From the NCBI GenBank assembly GCA_905233365.1, contig CAJODT010000023.1:1-33817 (forward strand): a stretch of 33,817 nt of DNA. The letters are read 5' to 3'. A program made the translations under genes and the position numbers. This stretch comes from an uncultured Succiniclasticum sp. (lineage in GTDB: Bacteria; Bacillota; Negativicutes; Acidaminococcales; Acidaminococcaceae). Below are positions 21,419 to 29,721 of this stretch, piece after piece. Position 1 is the stretch's first letter. The number at the start of each line of letters is the position of its first letter. The notes under the pieces were generated by a model, which worked only from the letters and a program-made list of their open reading frames with translations, made no database searches and was not told the DNA's origin.

Positions 21419-22780
21419 TCAGACAGAACGTATCTGTTCTTCAAACTGTTCCATGAGACTGTCGAAGCTTCTGTCTTCTTTCCTCATCTTTTCAATTTTT
21501 TCATAGGCATGGATGACTGTAGTGTGATCCCTGCCGCCGAAAGATAAACCTATTTTTGGAAGGGAGGAATCTGTCATTCTTCTGCACAGGTACATAGCTA
21601 TCTGTCTGGGCAAAGCTATATTTTTAGGTCTTTTTTTACCTATTAAATCATCCGTCTGCAGACTGTAATATTTACATATGTGGTTGATTATTTTTTCAAT
21701 TGTTATATTCTGGCGCGTACGGGTAGCAAAATCTTTCAGTACCGTTTCAGTTACTTTCATATCAATAGGAAGATGCATAATGCTTGCATATGCTACAATC
21801 CGGTTGAAAGCGCCTTCAATCATACGGATATTATTATCAATACTTACAGCTATCGTCTGGATTACTTCGTTTGGTATATTAATTTTTTCTATTTCTGCTT
21901 TTTTGCGTATGATAGCAATGCGGGTCTCCAGATCAGGGGGCTGGATGTCTACAGTAAGGCCACTGGCAAAACGGGAACGTAACCTTTCCTCTAATTTATC
22001 CATACTCTGGGGATTGCGGTCGCAGGATATTACAATTTGCTTATTAGATTCTTTCAACGCGTTGAATGTATGGAAAAATTCTTCCTGGGTCCGTTCCTTG
22101 TTTTCCAAAAACTGGATATCGTCGATGATAAGGCAGTCAATGGTGCGATACTTTTCCTGAAAATCTTTTACCGTGTGGTTTTGAATGGCATTGATGATTT
22201 CATTGGTAAAGGTTTCACTGGTAACGTATCTGACCTTTGCACCGGGATTGGCTTCTAAAATAGCATTGCCGATGGCATGCATCAGATGGGTTTTTCCCAG
22301 GCCGGAGTTGCCGTAAATAAATAAGGGATTATAAACGTTGCCGGGATTATTGGCTACTGCCTGGGCTGCCGCTGTGGCGAAGCGGTTGGAATTACCTACC
22401 ACGAACGTATCAAAGCGCTGTTTTTTGTTGATATTGCTTTCATAAACCGGTTCTTTTGCTTTGTCTTCGTCTGCAAAAAGATTTTTTTCCTTGTACTTTT
22501 CTTTGGGTACGTCCAGGTTATTCTGGTTTTCAACGTTAAATTCAACACGTATGTTATTATTATTTGTAATTTCATTTAAAGCAGCTGAAATGATAGGCAA
22601 AAAATTCTGCTGAATAGCAGAACGCAGGGTAATGCTGGGTACAGTACAATAAATCACGTCATTTTCCAGCCTGAGGGGAGTAATCTGCCGTATATACATA
22701 TCCATATTGGATTCACTGGTGGCGTGGCTTAACTTATCTGTCAGTCTGTCCCAGATATGAGGTAAATCAAATGTTTCCAT
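21419..22780 (-). CDS. dnaA: chromosomal replication initiator DnaA
   Basis: A 453-residue AAA+ initiator that binds DnaA boxes and opens the origin. Domain I spans about residues 1-80, followed by a short linker. Walker A is GNSGLGKT (157-164), Walker B LIIDDIQFLE. The C-terminal DNA-binding helix-turn-helix carries the family signature GGRDHTTVIHA. AAAGGAA precedes the ATG. DnaA boxes lie on both sides of the gene, including a perfect one about 60 bases upstream, which suggests autoregulation. Confidence 0.97.
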   Translation of the reverse strand: METFDLPHIWDRLTDKLSHATSESNMDMYIRQITPLRLENDVIYCTVPSITLRSAIQQNFLPIISAALNEITNNNNIRVEFNVENQNNLDVPKEKYKEKNLFADEDKAKEPVYESNINKKQRFDTFVVGNSNRFATAAAQAVANNPGNVYNPLFIYGNSGLGKTHLMHAIGNAILEANPGAKVRYVTSETFTNEIINAIQNHTVKDFQEKYRTIDCLIIDDIQFLENKERTQEEFFHTFNALKESNKQIVISCDRNPQSMDKLEERLRSRFASGLTVDIQPPDLETRIAIIRKKAEIEKINIPNEVIQTIAVSIDNNIRMIEGAFNRIVAYASIMHLPIDMKVTETVLKDFATRTRQNITIEKIINHICKYYSLQTDDLIGKKRPKNIALPRQIAMYLCRRMTDSSLPKIGLSFGGRDHTTVIHAYEKIEKMRKEDRSFDSLMEQFEEQIRSV

Positions 22781-22990
22781 GAAGCATTTCCTTTCTTAAA
22801 AATTTACTCTTTATTTTACCACAAAAACGATTAAAATGAAAGTTATCCACAGGCTATAAAATGATAAAATTTGTGAAATATTGTTAAATCCTTGACACTG
22901 TGAGGGCTTTTTAGTATAATTCTGTCAGCTATCAATTGAAATCGTTTACATAGAGATTGATAAGACCATGGAATGAAGGAGGTAAGCACT
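22781..22990. other. dnaA-rpmH intergenic region with a perfect DnaA box
   Basis: A divergent 210-base region between dnaA (minus) and rpmH (plus). It contains one perfect DnaA box, TTATCCACA (22843-22851), and a two-mismatch site (22815-22823). It also carries the rpmH promoter and a leader of about 60 bases. It probably forms the upstream half of the bipartite origin and the dnaA control region; no strong dnaA promoter was recognised. Confidence 0.7.
22892..22920 (+). promoter_or_regulatory. consensus promoter for the rpmH-rnpA-yidD-yidC-jag cluster
   Basis: A perfect TTGACA (22892-22897), 17-base spacer and perfect TATAAT (22915-22920). Transcription would start near 22927, giving a leader of about 64 bases before rpmH. 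Confidence 0.92.
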
Positions 22991-23125
22991 GTGAAACGTA
23001 CATTCCAGCCCAATAATCTGAGAAGAAAAAGAACGCACGGTTTCCGTAAAAGAATGGCTACACTGGGTGGCCGCCAGGTTCTGAAAAGAAGACGCTTAAA
23101 AGGCAGAAAGAAATTGTCTGCATAA
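22991..23125 (+). CDS. rpmH: ribosomal protein bL34
   Basis: A 44-residue basic ribosomal protein of the large subunit: it starts [20 protein letters not shown] and continues with the family-typical [22 protein letters not shown]. The start is GTG at 22991, with GGAGG at about 22978-22982. It directly follows the strong promoter and is followed by a hairpin terminator/attenuator before rnpA. The position next to dnaA is conserved across bacteria. Confidence 0.97.
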   Translation: MKRTFQPNNLRRKRTHGFRKRMATLGGRQVLKRRRLKGRKKLSA

Positions 23126-23153
23126 AATAGGCCGCGCGAGTGGCCTATTTTTT
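23125..23153 (+). terminator. hairpin with T-run between rpmH and rnpA
   Basis: A 9-bp perfect stem AAATAGGCC (23125-23133)/GGCCTATTT (23142-23150) with an 8-base loop runs into TTTTTT (23148-23153). It overlaps the rpmH stop codon. It probably ends most rpmH transcripts and lets a fraction read through into rnpA, adjusting the large excess of L34 over the RNase P protein. Confidence 0.75.
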
Positions 23154-23178
23154 CCATGTAGACAGGAGTATGGATGCA

Positions 23179-23535
23179 ATGAAAGAATTTACTTTTCCCA
23201 AATCGAATAAGATCAAGGCAAAGAAAGAGTTTCAGAATGTGTATGAAAAAGGACATTCTGTGGTGGACGGTTTATCTGTTTTCTACGTGTTGCCCGGTGA
23301 AAATGAAAAAATTAAAATAGGTTTCGCTGTGGGTAAGAAAGTAGGTAACGCCGTCATTCGCAATCATGTAAAGCGTATGATGCGCGAAGTCTTTCGTTTG
23401 CACAAAGCTGAGTTGAAAACAAATTTTCGTGTGATTTGGGTAGCCCGTAAGAGGCTGGCGCAGGCAGATTTTAAAACCTATGAAAGAGTTTTTTTAAGAC
23501 TGGCTAAACGGGCAGCGTTGCTGCAGCAGGAGTAA
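23179..23535 (+). CDS. rnpA: ribonuclease P protein component
   Basis: A 118-residue basic protein that assists the RNase P RNA in cutting tRNA 5' ends. The family signature is intact ([20 protein letters not shown]), as is the upstream region with conserved aromatics ([11 protein letters not shown]). The frame is open from 23140, but AGGAG (23164-23168) sits 10 bases before ATG 23179 and only one base before ATG 23170, and the earlier region is a terminator hairpin, so 23179 is chosen. The gene is followed two bases later by yidD. Confidence 0.93.
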   Translation: MKEFTFPKSNKIKAKKEFQNVYEKGHSVVDGLSVFYVLPGENEKIKIGFAVGKKVGNAVIRNHVKRMMREVFRLHKAELKTNFRVIWVARKRLAQADFKTYERVFLRLAKRAALLQQE

Positions 23536-23537
23536 AA

Positions 23538-23771
23538 GTGAAAAAGGGTATGACTGATATTTTAAAAAAAATACTTGTTTCCCTGATTCGTTTTTATCAG
23601 TTATGCATATCCCCGCTGCTGGGAAATAATTGCAGATATTATCCTACCTGTTCCCAATATGCAATTGAAGCAATTGAAAAAAAAGGGATCATCAGGGGCT
23701 GCGGAATGGCGGTAAAACGAATCTGCCGATGCCATCCCTGGCACGACGGGGGATATGATCCTGTTAAATGA
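23538..23771 (+). CDS. yidD: membrane protein insertion efficiency factor YidD
   Basis: A 77-residue protein with the family core [20 protein letters not shown] and [12 protein letters not shown]. It has an amphipathic N-terminal helix and associates with the membrane to aid YidC. The start is taken as GTG 23538, with AGGAG five bases upstream overlapping the rnpA stop; ATG 23550 is a less likely alternative. It lies between rnpA and yidC, the standard order. Confidence 0.93.
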   Translation: MKKGMTDILKKILVSLIRFYQLCISPLLGNNCRYYPTCSQYAIEAIEKKGIIRGCGMAVKRICRCHPWHDGGYDPVK

Positions 23772-23798
23772 CATGCGTAACATTGAAGGAGTGAAAAA

Positions 23799-24464
23799 TT
23801 GGAATTTATATCTAATCTCGTAATTAAGGTTATCCAGACACTGTATCATTTTCTGGGAGGCCTGGGTTTCCCAAATTACGGTCTGGCAATCGTATTGATG
23901 ACGATCATCATTAAAATTATCCTGTTCCCTCTGACTAAAAAGCAGATTGAGTCTATGAGGGCGATGACGTCCATTCAACCCAAGATGAAAGAAATACAGG
24001 AAAAATATAAGAATGACAAGGTACGTCTGAATCAGGAACTGGCCAAGCTTTATAAAGAAGAGGGCGTAAATCCCATGGCCGGTTGTCTTCCATTATTAAT
24101 TCAGATGCCTATTTTGTTCGGTATTTATTATGCAGTACGGGACTTCCAGTATGAAGGGCCGGCTAATTTCCTCTGGATGGAAAATATTGCCAATCCGGAT
24201 CCCATGTACATTTTACCGGTTGTATCAGCTATTACCACTTATATCCAGGCCAGGCAGACCATGCCCCCGAAAAAAGCAGGTGACAAACAGCAGGATGGAG
24301 TGATGGGCATGATGCAGGGCCAGATGATGACCTATTTTATGCCTCTGTTTATCGGTTACATCAGCTTGAACTTTCCTGCCGCCCTGGTCCTTTACTGGAT
24401 TGTAATGAATATCATGCAGATTGCCCAGCAGGCTTATATCAACAGTCAGGCAAAGTCTAAATGA
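23799..24464 (+). CDS. yidC: membrane protein insertase YidC/Oxa1 family
   Basis: A 221-residue integral membrane protein that inserts and folds membrane proteins. Core segments are present: NYGLAIVLMTIIIKIILFPLT (first conserved transmembrane helix), the cytoplasmic hairpin IQPKMKEIQEKYKND, GCLPLLIQMPILFGIYYAV, and the last helices. The hydrophilic-groove residue that is Arg in Bacillus and E. coli is Lys here, as in some chloroplast Alb3-type proteins. There is no lipoprotein signal, so the protein is shorter than Bacillus SpoIIIJ. The start is TTG at 23799, preceded by GAAGGAG. Confidence 0.94.
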   Translation: MEFISNLVIKVIQTLYHFLGGLGFPNYGLAIVLMTIIIKIILFPLTKKQIESMRAMTSIQPKMKEIQEKYKNDKVRLNQELAKLYKEEGVNPMAGCLPLLIQMPILFGIYYAVRDFQYEGPANFLWMENIANPDPMYILPVVSAITTYIQARQTMPPKKAGDKQQDGVMGMMQGQMMTYFMPLFIGYISLNFPAALVLYWIVMNIMQIAQQAYINSQAKSK

Positions 24465-24492
24465 CGGTTTTTTGATGGATAAGGAGTAAAAC

Positions 24493-25470
24493 ATGAACGT
24501 AGAATCTGTAGGTAAAACGGTAGAAGAAGCGTTGGAAGCAGCATTAAAAGAATTAAACCTGAAACAAGAGGAAGTTGATTATACGATTTTAGTAGAACCG
24601 AAAAAAGGGTTTTTGGGTTTTGGCAAAAAAGAAGCAAAAATTTTAGTTACCCCGAAAGCGGATACGATTTCCCTGAAAGCAGATAGTGAAAAAGATCCTT
24701 CCGCGGCAGAATCCTTTAAGGATAAGGTTGTTTCTTTCGGAGAAAAAACGACGGAATCCGCAGAGGCTGTTTTACGCAAAGTAGGGGAGAAAGCCGACGA
24801 GCTGGATGAAAGACAGAAAGCTTTTAATAACAGGGTAAAAGAAAAATGGAATGACACGGTTGACTCTGTAAAGGAAAGCGGAGACAAAGTCAAAAACGCT
24901 GTCAACGAAAAAGTGGAAACAGCCAGTGCCGTATCTGCCGCTGTTAAAAACACACTGGCAGAACGGAAAAATAAGCGTGCTGTAAATGAAAATGCGAGAG
25001 AATTTGTAGTTGACGACGCTGTAGTAGAAGAAGCCAAAGAGTTCCTGGCGAAAATTTTCAAAGCAATGAAAATTGAAGTCGTCATGGAAAAATTTGTCAA
25101 TAAGAAAGATGGCTGCGTGGTTTTGAAGCTGCATGGCGACGATATGGGCATCCTGATCGGCAAACACGGACAGACGCTGGATTCCTTACAGTATCTGACC
25201 AATCTGGTTGCCAATAAAAATACGGAAAACAGAGTACATATTGTAATTGATGTGGAAAATTACCGTGACCGCAGGGCAGAAACACTGACCCGCCTGGCCA
25301 GACGCTTAGCGGACAAGGTAAAGAAAAGCGGAGAACGCATTGTGTTGGAGCCCATGAACCCCCATGAAAGGAAAATAATCCACACCGCGTTGCAGAACGA
25401 TAACAAGATTACGACCCTGAGCGAAGGAAGCGAACCCTTCCGTAAGGTTGTTATTGAGCTTAAAAAATAA
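24493..25470 (+). CDS. jag: Jag/KhpB RNA-binding protein with long helical linker
   Basis: A 325-residue RNA-binding protein. Jag_N domain spans residues 2-52, with the KKGFLGFGKK loop. A highly charged, repeat-like helical linker (about 60-170) is rich in Lys, Glu, Ala and Val. The KH domain (about 175-255) has the GxxG loop IGKHGQ (222-227), and the R3H domain (about 258-325) has RDRRAETL and NPHERKIIH. KhpB with KhpA binds many RNAs and affects cell elongation in Gram-positives. Bacillus Jag is only about 208 residues; the extra length is all linker. AAGGAG precedes the ATG. It is the last gene before a terminator. Confidence 0.92.
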   Translation: MNVESVGKTVEEALEAALKELNLKQEEVDYTILVEPKKGFLGFGKKEAKILVTPKADTISLKADSEKDPSAAESFKDKVVSFGEKTTESAEAVLRKVGEKADELDERQKAFNNRVKEKWNDTVDSVKESGDKVKNAVNEKVETASAVSAAVKNTLAERKNKRAVNENAREFVVDDAVVEEAKEFLAKIFKAMKIEVVMEKFVNKKDGCVVLKLHGDDMGILIGKHGQTLDSLQYLTNLVANKNTENRVHIVIDVENYRDRRAETLTRLARRLADKVKKSGERIVLEPMNPHERKIIHTALQNDNKITTLSEGSEPFRKVVIELKK

Positions 25471-25481
25471 GTTACAATAAA

Positions 25482-25515
25482 AAACCCGGTGTAGATTTTC
25501 TGCCCGGGTTTATTT
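25482..25515 (+). terminator. terminator after jag
   Basis: An 8-bp stem AAACCCGG (25482-25489)/CCGGGTTT (25504-25511) with a 14-base loop is followed by ATTTTG. The T-run is short and interrupted, so some readthrough into mnmE is likely. Confidence 0.65.
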
Positions 25516-25535
25516 TGTTCTTAAAGGTGAAAACC

Positions 25536-26918
25536 ATGCTACAGGAAGATACAATCAGCGCTGTTACAACGGCGCCGGGAAGCGCGGCTATCGGCATTGT
25601 AAGGATCAGCGGCACAGATGCGCTGGCTATAGCGGACAGGATGTTTTTTGCCGCTTCCGGGAAAAAACTGGCAGCCTATCCTTCCCATACAATGGTCTAC
25701 GGTTTTGTGAAGGACAGGCAAGGCAGGGATATAGACGAAGTGCTGACGGTCTATATGAAAGCTCCCCGATCTTACACAGCGGAAGACGTAATTGAAATTC
25801 AGTGTCACGGAGGCATGCAGAGTATCCGCCAGATCCTGGCGCTGACCTATTATTACGGGGCCCGTCCCGCTGACCCGGGAGAATTTACGAAACGTGCTTT
25901 TTTAAATGGACGTATTGACTTGGTTCAGGCGGAATCCGTCATGGACATCATCAATTCCAAAAGTGCCGCGGCCCTGAAGATCGCAGTGCAGCAGCAGGAA
26001 GGCTTTCTTTCAAAAAAATTGAAAAGTGTCCGAAAAAAGTTGCGGGATGTGATCGTACATCTGGAAGCAGTCATTGATTATCCGGAAGACGATATTGAGG
26101 ATGTAACTTATAATGAAGTTAAAAATTCCATATACGAAGCGGCAGAAGAAGTATCTGTCCTTCTGGAAGGAGCCCATACCGGAAAAATATTAAAAGAAGG
26201 ATTACGGACAGCCATTATAGGCCGTCCCAATGTGGGAAAGTCCAGCCTGCTGAATACGCTTTTAAAAGAAGACAGGGCCCTGGTCTCCGAATACGAGGGA
26301 ACGACGCGGGACGTAATCGAGGAACAGCTTATCATCGGAGGCGTTCCCGTATTGCTGGCAGATACTGCAGGAATTCACGATACAAAAGACTTTGTGGAAA
26401 AACTGGGTGTGGAGCGCAGCCGTGCCTTTTTGGACAAAGCAGAGCTGATCCTTGTGGTCCTGGACGGAACCCAGCCGTTGACCTCAGATGACGAGGCGAT
26501 CCTGACAGCGATAAAAGGAAAAAATGCTGTTTTCGTGATAAACAAAACGGACATTGCGGAAAGTATCATTACAAAAACACTGGCTGAACGCTTTTCACCG
26601 GAAAATGTCATTGAAATTTCCGCAAAGACAAAAGAAGGAATCGACAGGCTGGAAAACTGGCTGAAAGAGTATGTCTATGGCAGCAGCAGACAGTCGGACG
26701 AAGAGATTTACATCCAGAATGAAAGACAGATAAATCTTTTGCGCCAGTCTGCGGACAATTTACAGGATGCTTTAGACGCAGTGGAAAACCGCCTTCCCTA
26801 TGATTGCCTTACCATTGATGTGGACAGGGCTCTGACACTGATGGGAGAAATTACCGGGGAAGCGGTACAGGATGAGATTATCAATGAGATTTTTGCCCGT
26901 TTCTGTGTGGGAAAGTGA
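25536..26918 (+). CDS. mnmE: tRNA modification GTPase MnmE (TrmE)
   Basis: A 460-residue GTPase that, with MnmG, modifies the wobble uridine C5 of certain tRNAs using a folate one-carbon unit. The N-terminal folate-binding domain (TISAVTTAPGSAAIGIVRISG) is followed by a helical domain, the inserted G domain with GRPNVGKSS (229-237), DTAG and NKTD, and the C-terminal catalytic CVGK. The start ATG 25536 follows AAAGGTG; an upstream in-frame TTG at 25515 lies in the terminator and is rejected. mnmG begins 6 bases after the stop. Confidence 0.96.
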   Translation: MLQEDTISAVTTAPGSAAIGIVRISGTDALAIADRMFFAASGKKLAAYPSHTMVYGFVKDRQGRDIDEVLTVYMKAPRSYTAEDVIEIQCHGGMQSIRQILALTYYYGARPADPGEFTKRAFLNGRIDLVQAESVMDIINSKSAAALKIAVQQQEGFLSKKLKSVRKKLRDVIVHLEAVIDYPEDDIEDVTYNEVKNSIYEAAEEVSVLLEGAHTGKILKEGLRTAIIGRPNVGKSSLLNTLLKEDRALVSEYEGTTRDVIEEQLIIGGVPVLLADTAGIHDTKDFVEKLGVERSRAFLDKAELILVVLDGTQPLTSDDEAILTAIKGKNAVFVINKTDIAESIITKTLAERFSPENVIEISAKTKEGIDRLENWLKEYVYGSSRQSDEEIYIQNERQINLLRQSADNLQDALDAVENRLPYDCLTIDVDRALTLMGEITGEAVQDEIINEIFARFCVGK

Positions 26919-26924
26919 GAAAAG

Positions 26925-28811
26925 ATGGGTATCATTGTTGATGCATATGACGTAATTGTAATAGGAGCAGGACATGCGGGGGTGGAAGCCGGCCTGGCAG
27001 CGGCGCGGTCAGGCTATAAAACGCTGTTGGCAACACTTTCCCTGGATAATATTGCCCTTATGCCCTGCAACCCTTCCGTAGGGGGAAGCGCCAAAGGACA
27101 ACTGGTAGGGGAGATTGACGCCCTGGGCGGACAGATGGCCATCAGCGCTGATGAAGCCTGTATCCAGATGCGCATGCTGAATACGGGGAAGGGATACGCA
27201 GTCCATTCTCTGCGGGCCCAGGCAGACAAACCCTTTTACCACACCATCGTCAAAAAAGTATTGGAAAACCAGGAAAATCTGGATGTGAAGCAGCTGATGA
27301 TCGACAAGCTGCTGGTTCGCAATGATGAAGTAGTTGGGGTAGAAGCGGAAACTGGGGAAGTATTTGAATCTTCTATTGTAATTATCTGTACAGGAACGTA
27401 CCTGCGCAGCAAGATTGTGTTTGGCAGCGTCAATTACGAATCGGGGCCCAACGGGCTGCGCAGTGCCAACCGGTTATCGGAATCCCTGCTGGAAGCGGGC
27501 GTGGAACTGACCCGTTTTAAAACAGGTACTCCCGCCCGGGTAGACCGGCGCAGCCTTGATTTTTCCAAAATGCAGATACAGGAAGGGGATCCGGAGCTGC
27601 GGAATTTTTCCTACATTAGTAATATCACCCACCGGGAACAGGTTCCCTGCTGGCTCACCTATACCTCTCCCGTGACCCACCAGATCATCAAAGATAATCT
27701 GGCCCGGTCAGGTATGTTCAACGGGCTGGTAGAAGGGGTGGGGCCCCGTTACTGTCCTTCCATCGAATCAAAAATCATCCGTTTTAAGGATAAAGAGCGT
27801 CACCAGCTGTTCATCGAACCGGAAGGGCTGAACACTAACGAGATGTATGTGCAGGGTATGTCTTCCGCGTTGCCGGCAGATGTACAGGTAAAGTTTATGC
27901 AGACCATACCCGGGCTGGAACATGTGAAAATGATGCGTCCCGGCTATGCCATTGATTACGACTGCCTGGATCCTCTGCAATTAAAATCGTCTTTGGAACA
28001 TAAACATATTAAAGGATTATTCTCAGCGGGACAGTCCAACGGTACCAGCGGCTATGAAGAAGCGGCGGGGCAGGGGCTCATTGCCGGTATTAACGCAGTG
28101 CGTAAACTGCAAGGCAAACCGCCTCTGGTGTTAGGCCGGAATGAAGCTTATATCGGCGTCCTGATCGATGACCTGGTTACAAAAGGAACCAACGAACCCT
28201 ACCGGATGATGACCTCCCGGGCAGAATACCGCCTGCTGCTACGACAGGACAACGGCGACCTGCGGCTGACGGAAAAAGGCCGCGAGGTCGGGCTGGTCAC
28301 GGATGAACGCTGGGAGAAGTTTACAAAAAAGAGATCGGAAATTGAACGGTTGATGCATTATCTGCAGAACACCTTTGTATCTCCTACGGAAGAGATCAAC
28401 GCCAAACTGATTTTCGCCGGCAGCGTGCCCCTGAAAAAAGGGGAGAACCTGGCAACTCTGCTGAAGCGCAGTGAGATGTCTTATGAAAAGCTGCAGGCAT
28501 TTTTCGGCGCGCCGGAAATATCTTCTGTTGTCAGAGAGCAGGCAGAGATCCAGTGCAAATATGAAGGCTATATTTTAAAACAGAAGCAGGCTGTAGAAAA
28601 AGCCCTGCGACTGGAAACTAAAAAAATCCCTGCTGACATGGATTATTTTGCCCTGAAGGAATTATCCAATGAAGCGGCAGAAAAGCTGGATAAGGTAAGA
28701 CCCGATTCCCTGGGGCAGGCGTCCCGTATATCCGGCGTTTCTCCTGCTGATGTAGGGGTACTGATGATTGCTCTGGAAGTACGCCGGCGTCAGGAGGCGG
28801 AAAAGAAATGA
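26925..28811 (+). CDS. mnmG: tRNA uridine-5-carboxymethylaminomethyl modification enzyme MnmG (GidA)
   Basis: A 628-residue FAD protein forming the MnmEG complex. The FAD motif GAGHAG lies in the first 20 residues of the core. Family segments CNPSVGGSAKGQLVGEIDALGG and RYCPSIESKIIRF are intact, as is the C-terminal SRISGVSPADVGVL region. The length is normal. The ATG lies 6 bases after mnmE and the stop overlaps the rsmG start by 4 bases (ATGA), so the three genes are one operon. Confidence 0.97.
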   Translation: MGIIVDAYDVIVIGAGHAGVEAGLAAARSGYKTLLATLSLDNIALMPCNPSVGGSAKGQLVGEIDALGGQMAISADEACIQMRMLNTGKGYAVHSLRAQADKPFYHTIVKKVLENQENLDVKQLMIDKLLVRNDEVVGVEAETGEVFESSIVIICTGTYLRSKIVFGSVNYESGPNGLRSANRLSESLLEAGVELTRFKTGTPARVDRRSLDFSKMQIQEGDPELRNFSYISNITHREQVPCWLTYTSPVTHQIIKDNLARSGMFNGLVEGVGPRYCPSIESKIIRFKDKERHQLFIEPEGLNTNEMYVQGMSSALPADVQVKFMQTIPGLEHVKMMRPGYAIDYDCLDPLQLKSSLEHKHIKGLFSAGQSNGTSGYEEAAGQGLIAGINAVRKLQGKPPLVLGRNEAYIGVLIDDLVTKGTNEPYRMMTSRAEYRLLLRQDNGDLRLTEKGREVGLVTDERWEKFTKKRSEIERLMHYLQNTFVSPTEEINAKLIFAGSVPLKKGENLATLLKRSEMSYEKLQAFFGAPEISSVVREQAEIQCKYEGYILKQKQAVEKALRLETKKIPADMDYFALKELSNEAAEKLDKVRPDSLGQASRISGVSPADVGVLMIALEVRRRQEAEKK

Positions 28812-29584
28812 GCAGCCAGACACCAGTAAAAGAAAAAGGATTTATACTATCTGCAGAAGCTGCACAGTGCACAGCCATATTAGAAAAACAGTGCGGTCTT
28901 GCCGGAATCACGTTAAGCCGGACCCAGCTTTTGCAGTTCGGCCGCTATTTTGATCTGCTGACAGAAACGAATAAGGTCATGAACCTTACAACGCTGACTT
29001 CCCCGCAGGATGTGGCGGTGAAGCATTATATTGATTCGCTGCTGTGTTACGATGCGGCTCTGATGAAAGGAAAAAAACTGATAGATGTGGGTACTGGCGC
29101 AGGCTTTCCCGGTATACCCCTGAAAATTTTTGATCCTTCCTTACAATTAATATTACTTGATTCTTTGGAAAAACGGTTGAAGTTTTTGCAGGAAACAGTG
29201 AATACGTTGCAACTTTCGGGCGTATCCTTTGAACATAAGCGTGCGGAAGATGCCGGACGGGATAAAAAGCTGCGGGCAGAATTTGATATTGCGGTAAGCA
29301 GGGCGGTGGCCCGGCTTTCTGTTTTAGCAGAATACTGTCTTCCTCTGGTAAAAAAGAATGGTTTTTTTGTTGCGTTAAAAGGCAGTAAATATAAGGAAGA
29401 GCTTTTGGAAGGAGAGACAGCCCTCCGGATTATGGGCGGCAGTGTGACATCAGTTAAAGAAGTGAAGCTTCCCGGTCTGGATGACGGGCGGGCCATCATT
29501 GTCATTCAGAAAATCAAGGATACGCCTGCCATGTATCCCCGTAAGGCCGGCCTGCCGGGCAAGAATCCGTTGGGAAGCAGTTAA
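28808..29584 (+). CDS. rsmG: 16S rRNA (guanine-527-N7)-methyltransferase
   Basis: A 258-residue SAM-dependent methyltransferase acting on G527 of 16S rRNA. The SAM-binding motif DVGTGAGFPG is at residues 93-102. The preceding NLTTLTSPQDVAVKHYIDSL and the later ISVSRAVA-type segment (DIAVSRAVA) fit the family. The C-terminus (KAGLPGKNPLGSS) is the usual ending. It overlaps mnmG by 4 bases. Loss of this enzyme gives low-level streptomycin resistance in other bacteria; this copy looks intact. Confidence 0.96.
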   Translation: MSSQTPVKEKGFILSAEAAQCTAILEKQCGLAGITLSRTQLLQFGRYFDLLTETNKVMNLTTLTSPQDVAVKHYIDSLLCYDAALMKGKKLIDVGTGAGFPGIPLKIFDPSLQLILLDSLEKRLKFLQETVNTLQLSGVSFEHKRAEDAGRDKKLRAEFDIAVSRAVARLSVLAEYCLPLVKKNGFFVALKGSKYKEELLEGETALRIMGGSVTSVKEVKLPGLDDGRAIIVIQKIKDTPAMYPRKAGLPGKNPLGSS

Positions 29585-29721
29585 GGATTTGTTAAAAATA
29601 ACTTGCGTAATTTTACTGCAGGTATTGTTGTTTTATGATAAAATATAACCGTAATAACTTAAAAATTAAGATCTGTTTAAACATGAACAGATCATTACTA
29701 TACTGAAAGCGGTGAAATCTT
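29585..29721 (+). promoter_or_regulatory. rsmG-noc intergenic region: candidate promoter and inverted repeat
   Basis: A possible promoter is TTTACT (29612-29617), 16 bases, TATGAT (29634-29639). Downstream lies a perfect 8-bp inverted repeat, GATCTGTT (29670-29677)/AACAGATC (29686-29693), about 30 bases before the noc start. No T-run follows it, so it is more likely an operator or leader hairpin than a terminator. No Noc-binding consensus was seen. Confidence 0.4.

Noticed and set aside
23140-23178. Longer rnpA start (MAYFFHVDRSMDA)
   Set aside because: It begins inside the terminator hairpin and lacks a ribosome-binding site; AGGAG is correctly spaced for ATG 23179.
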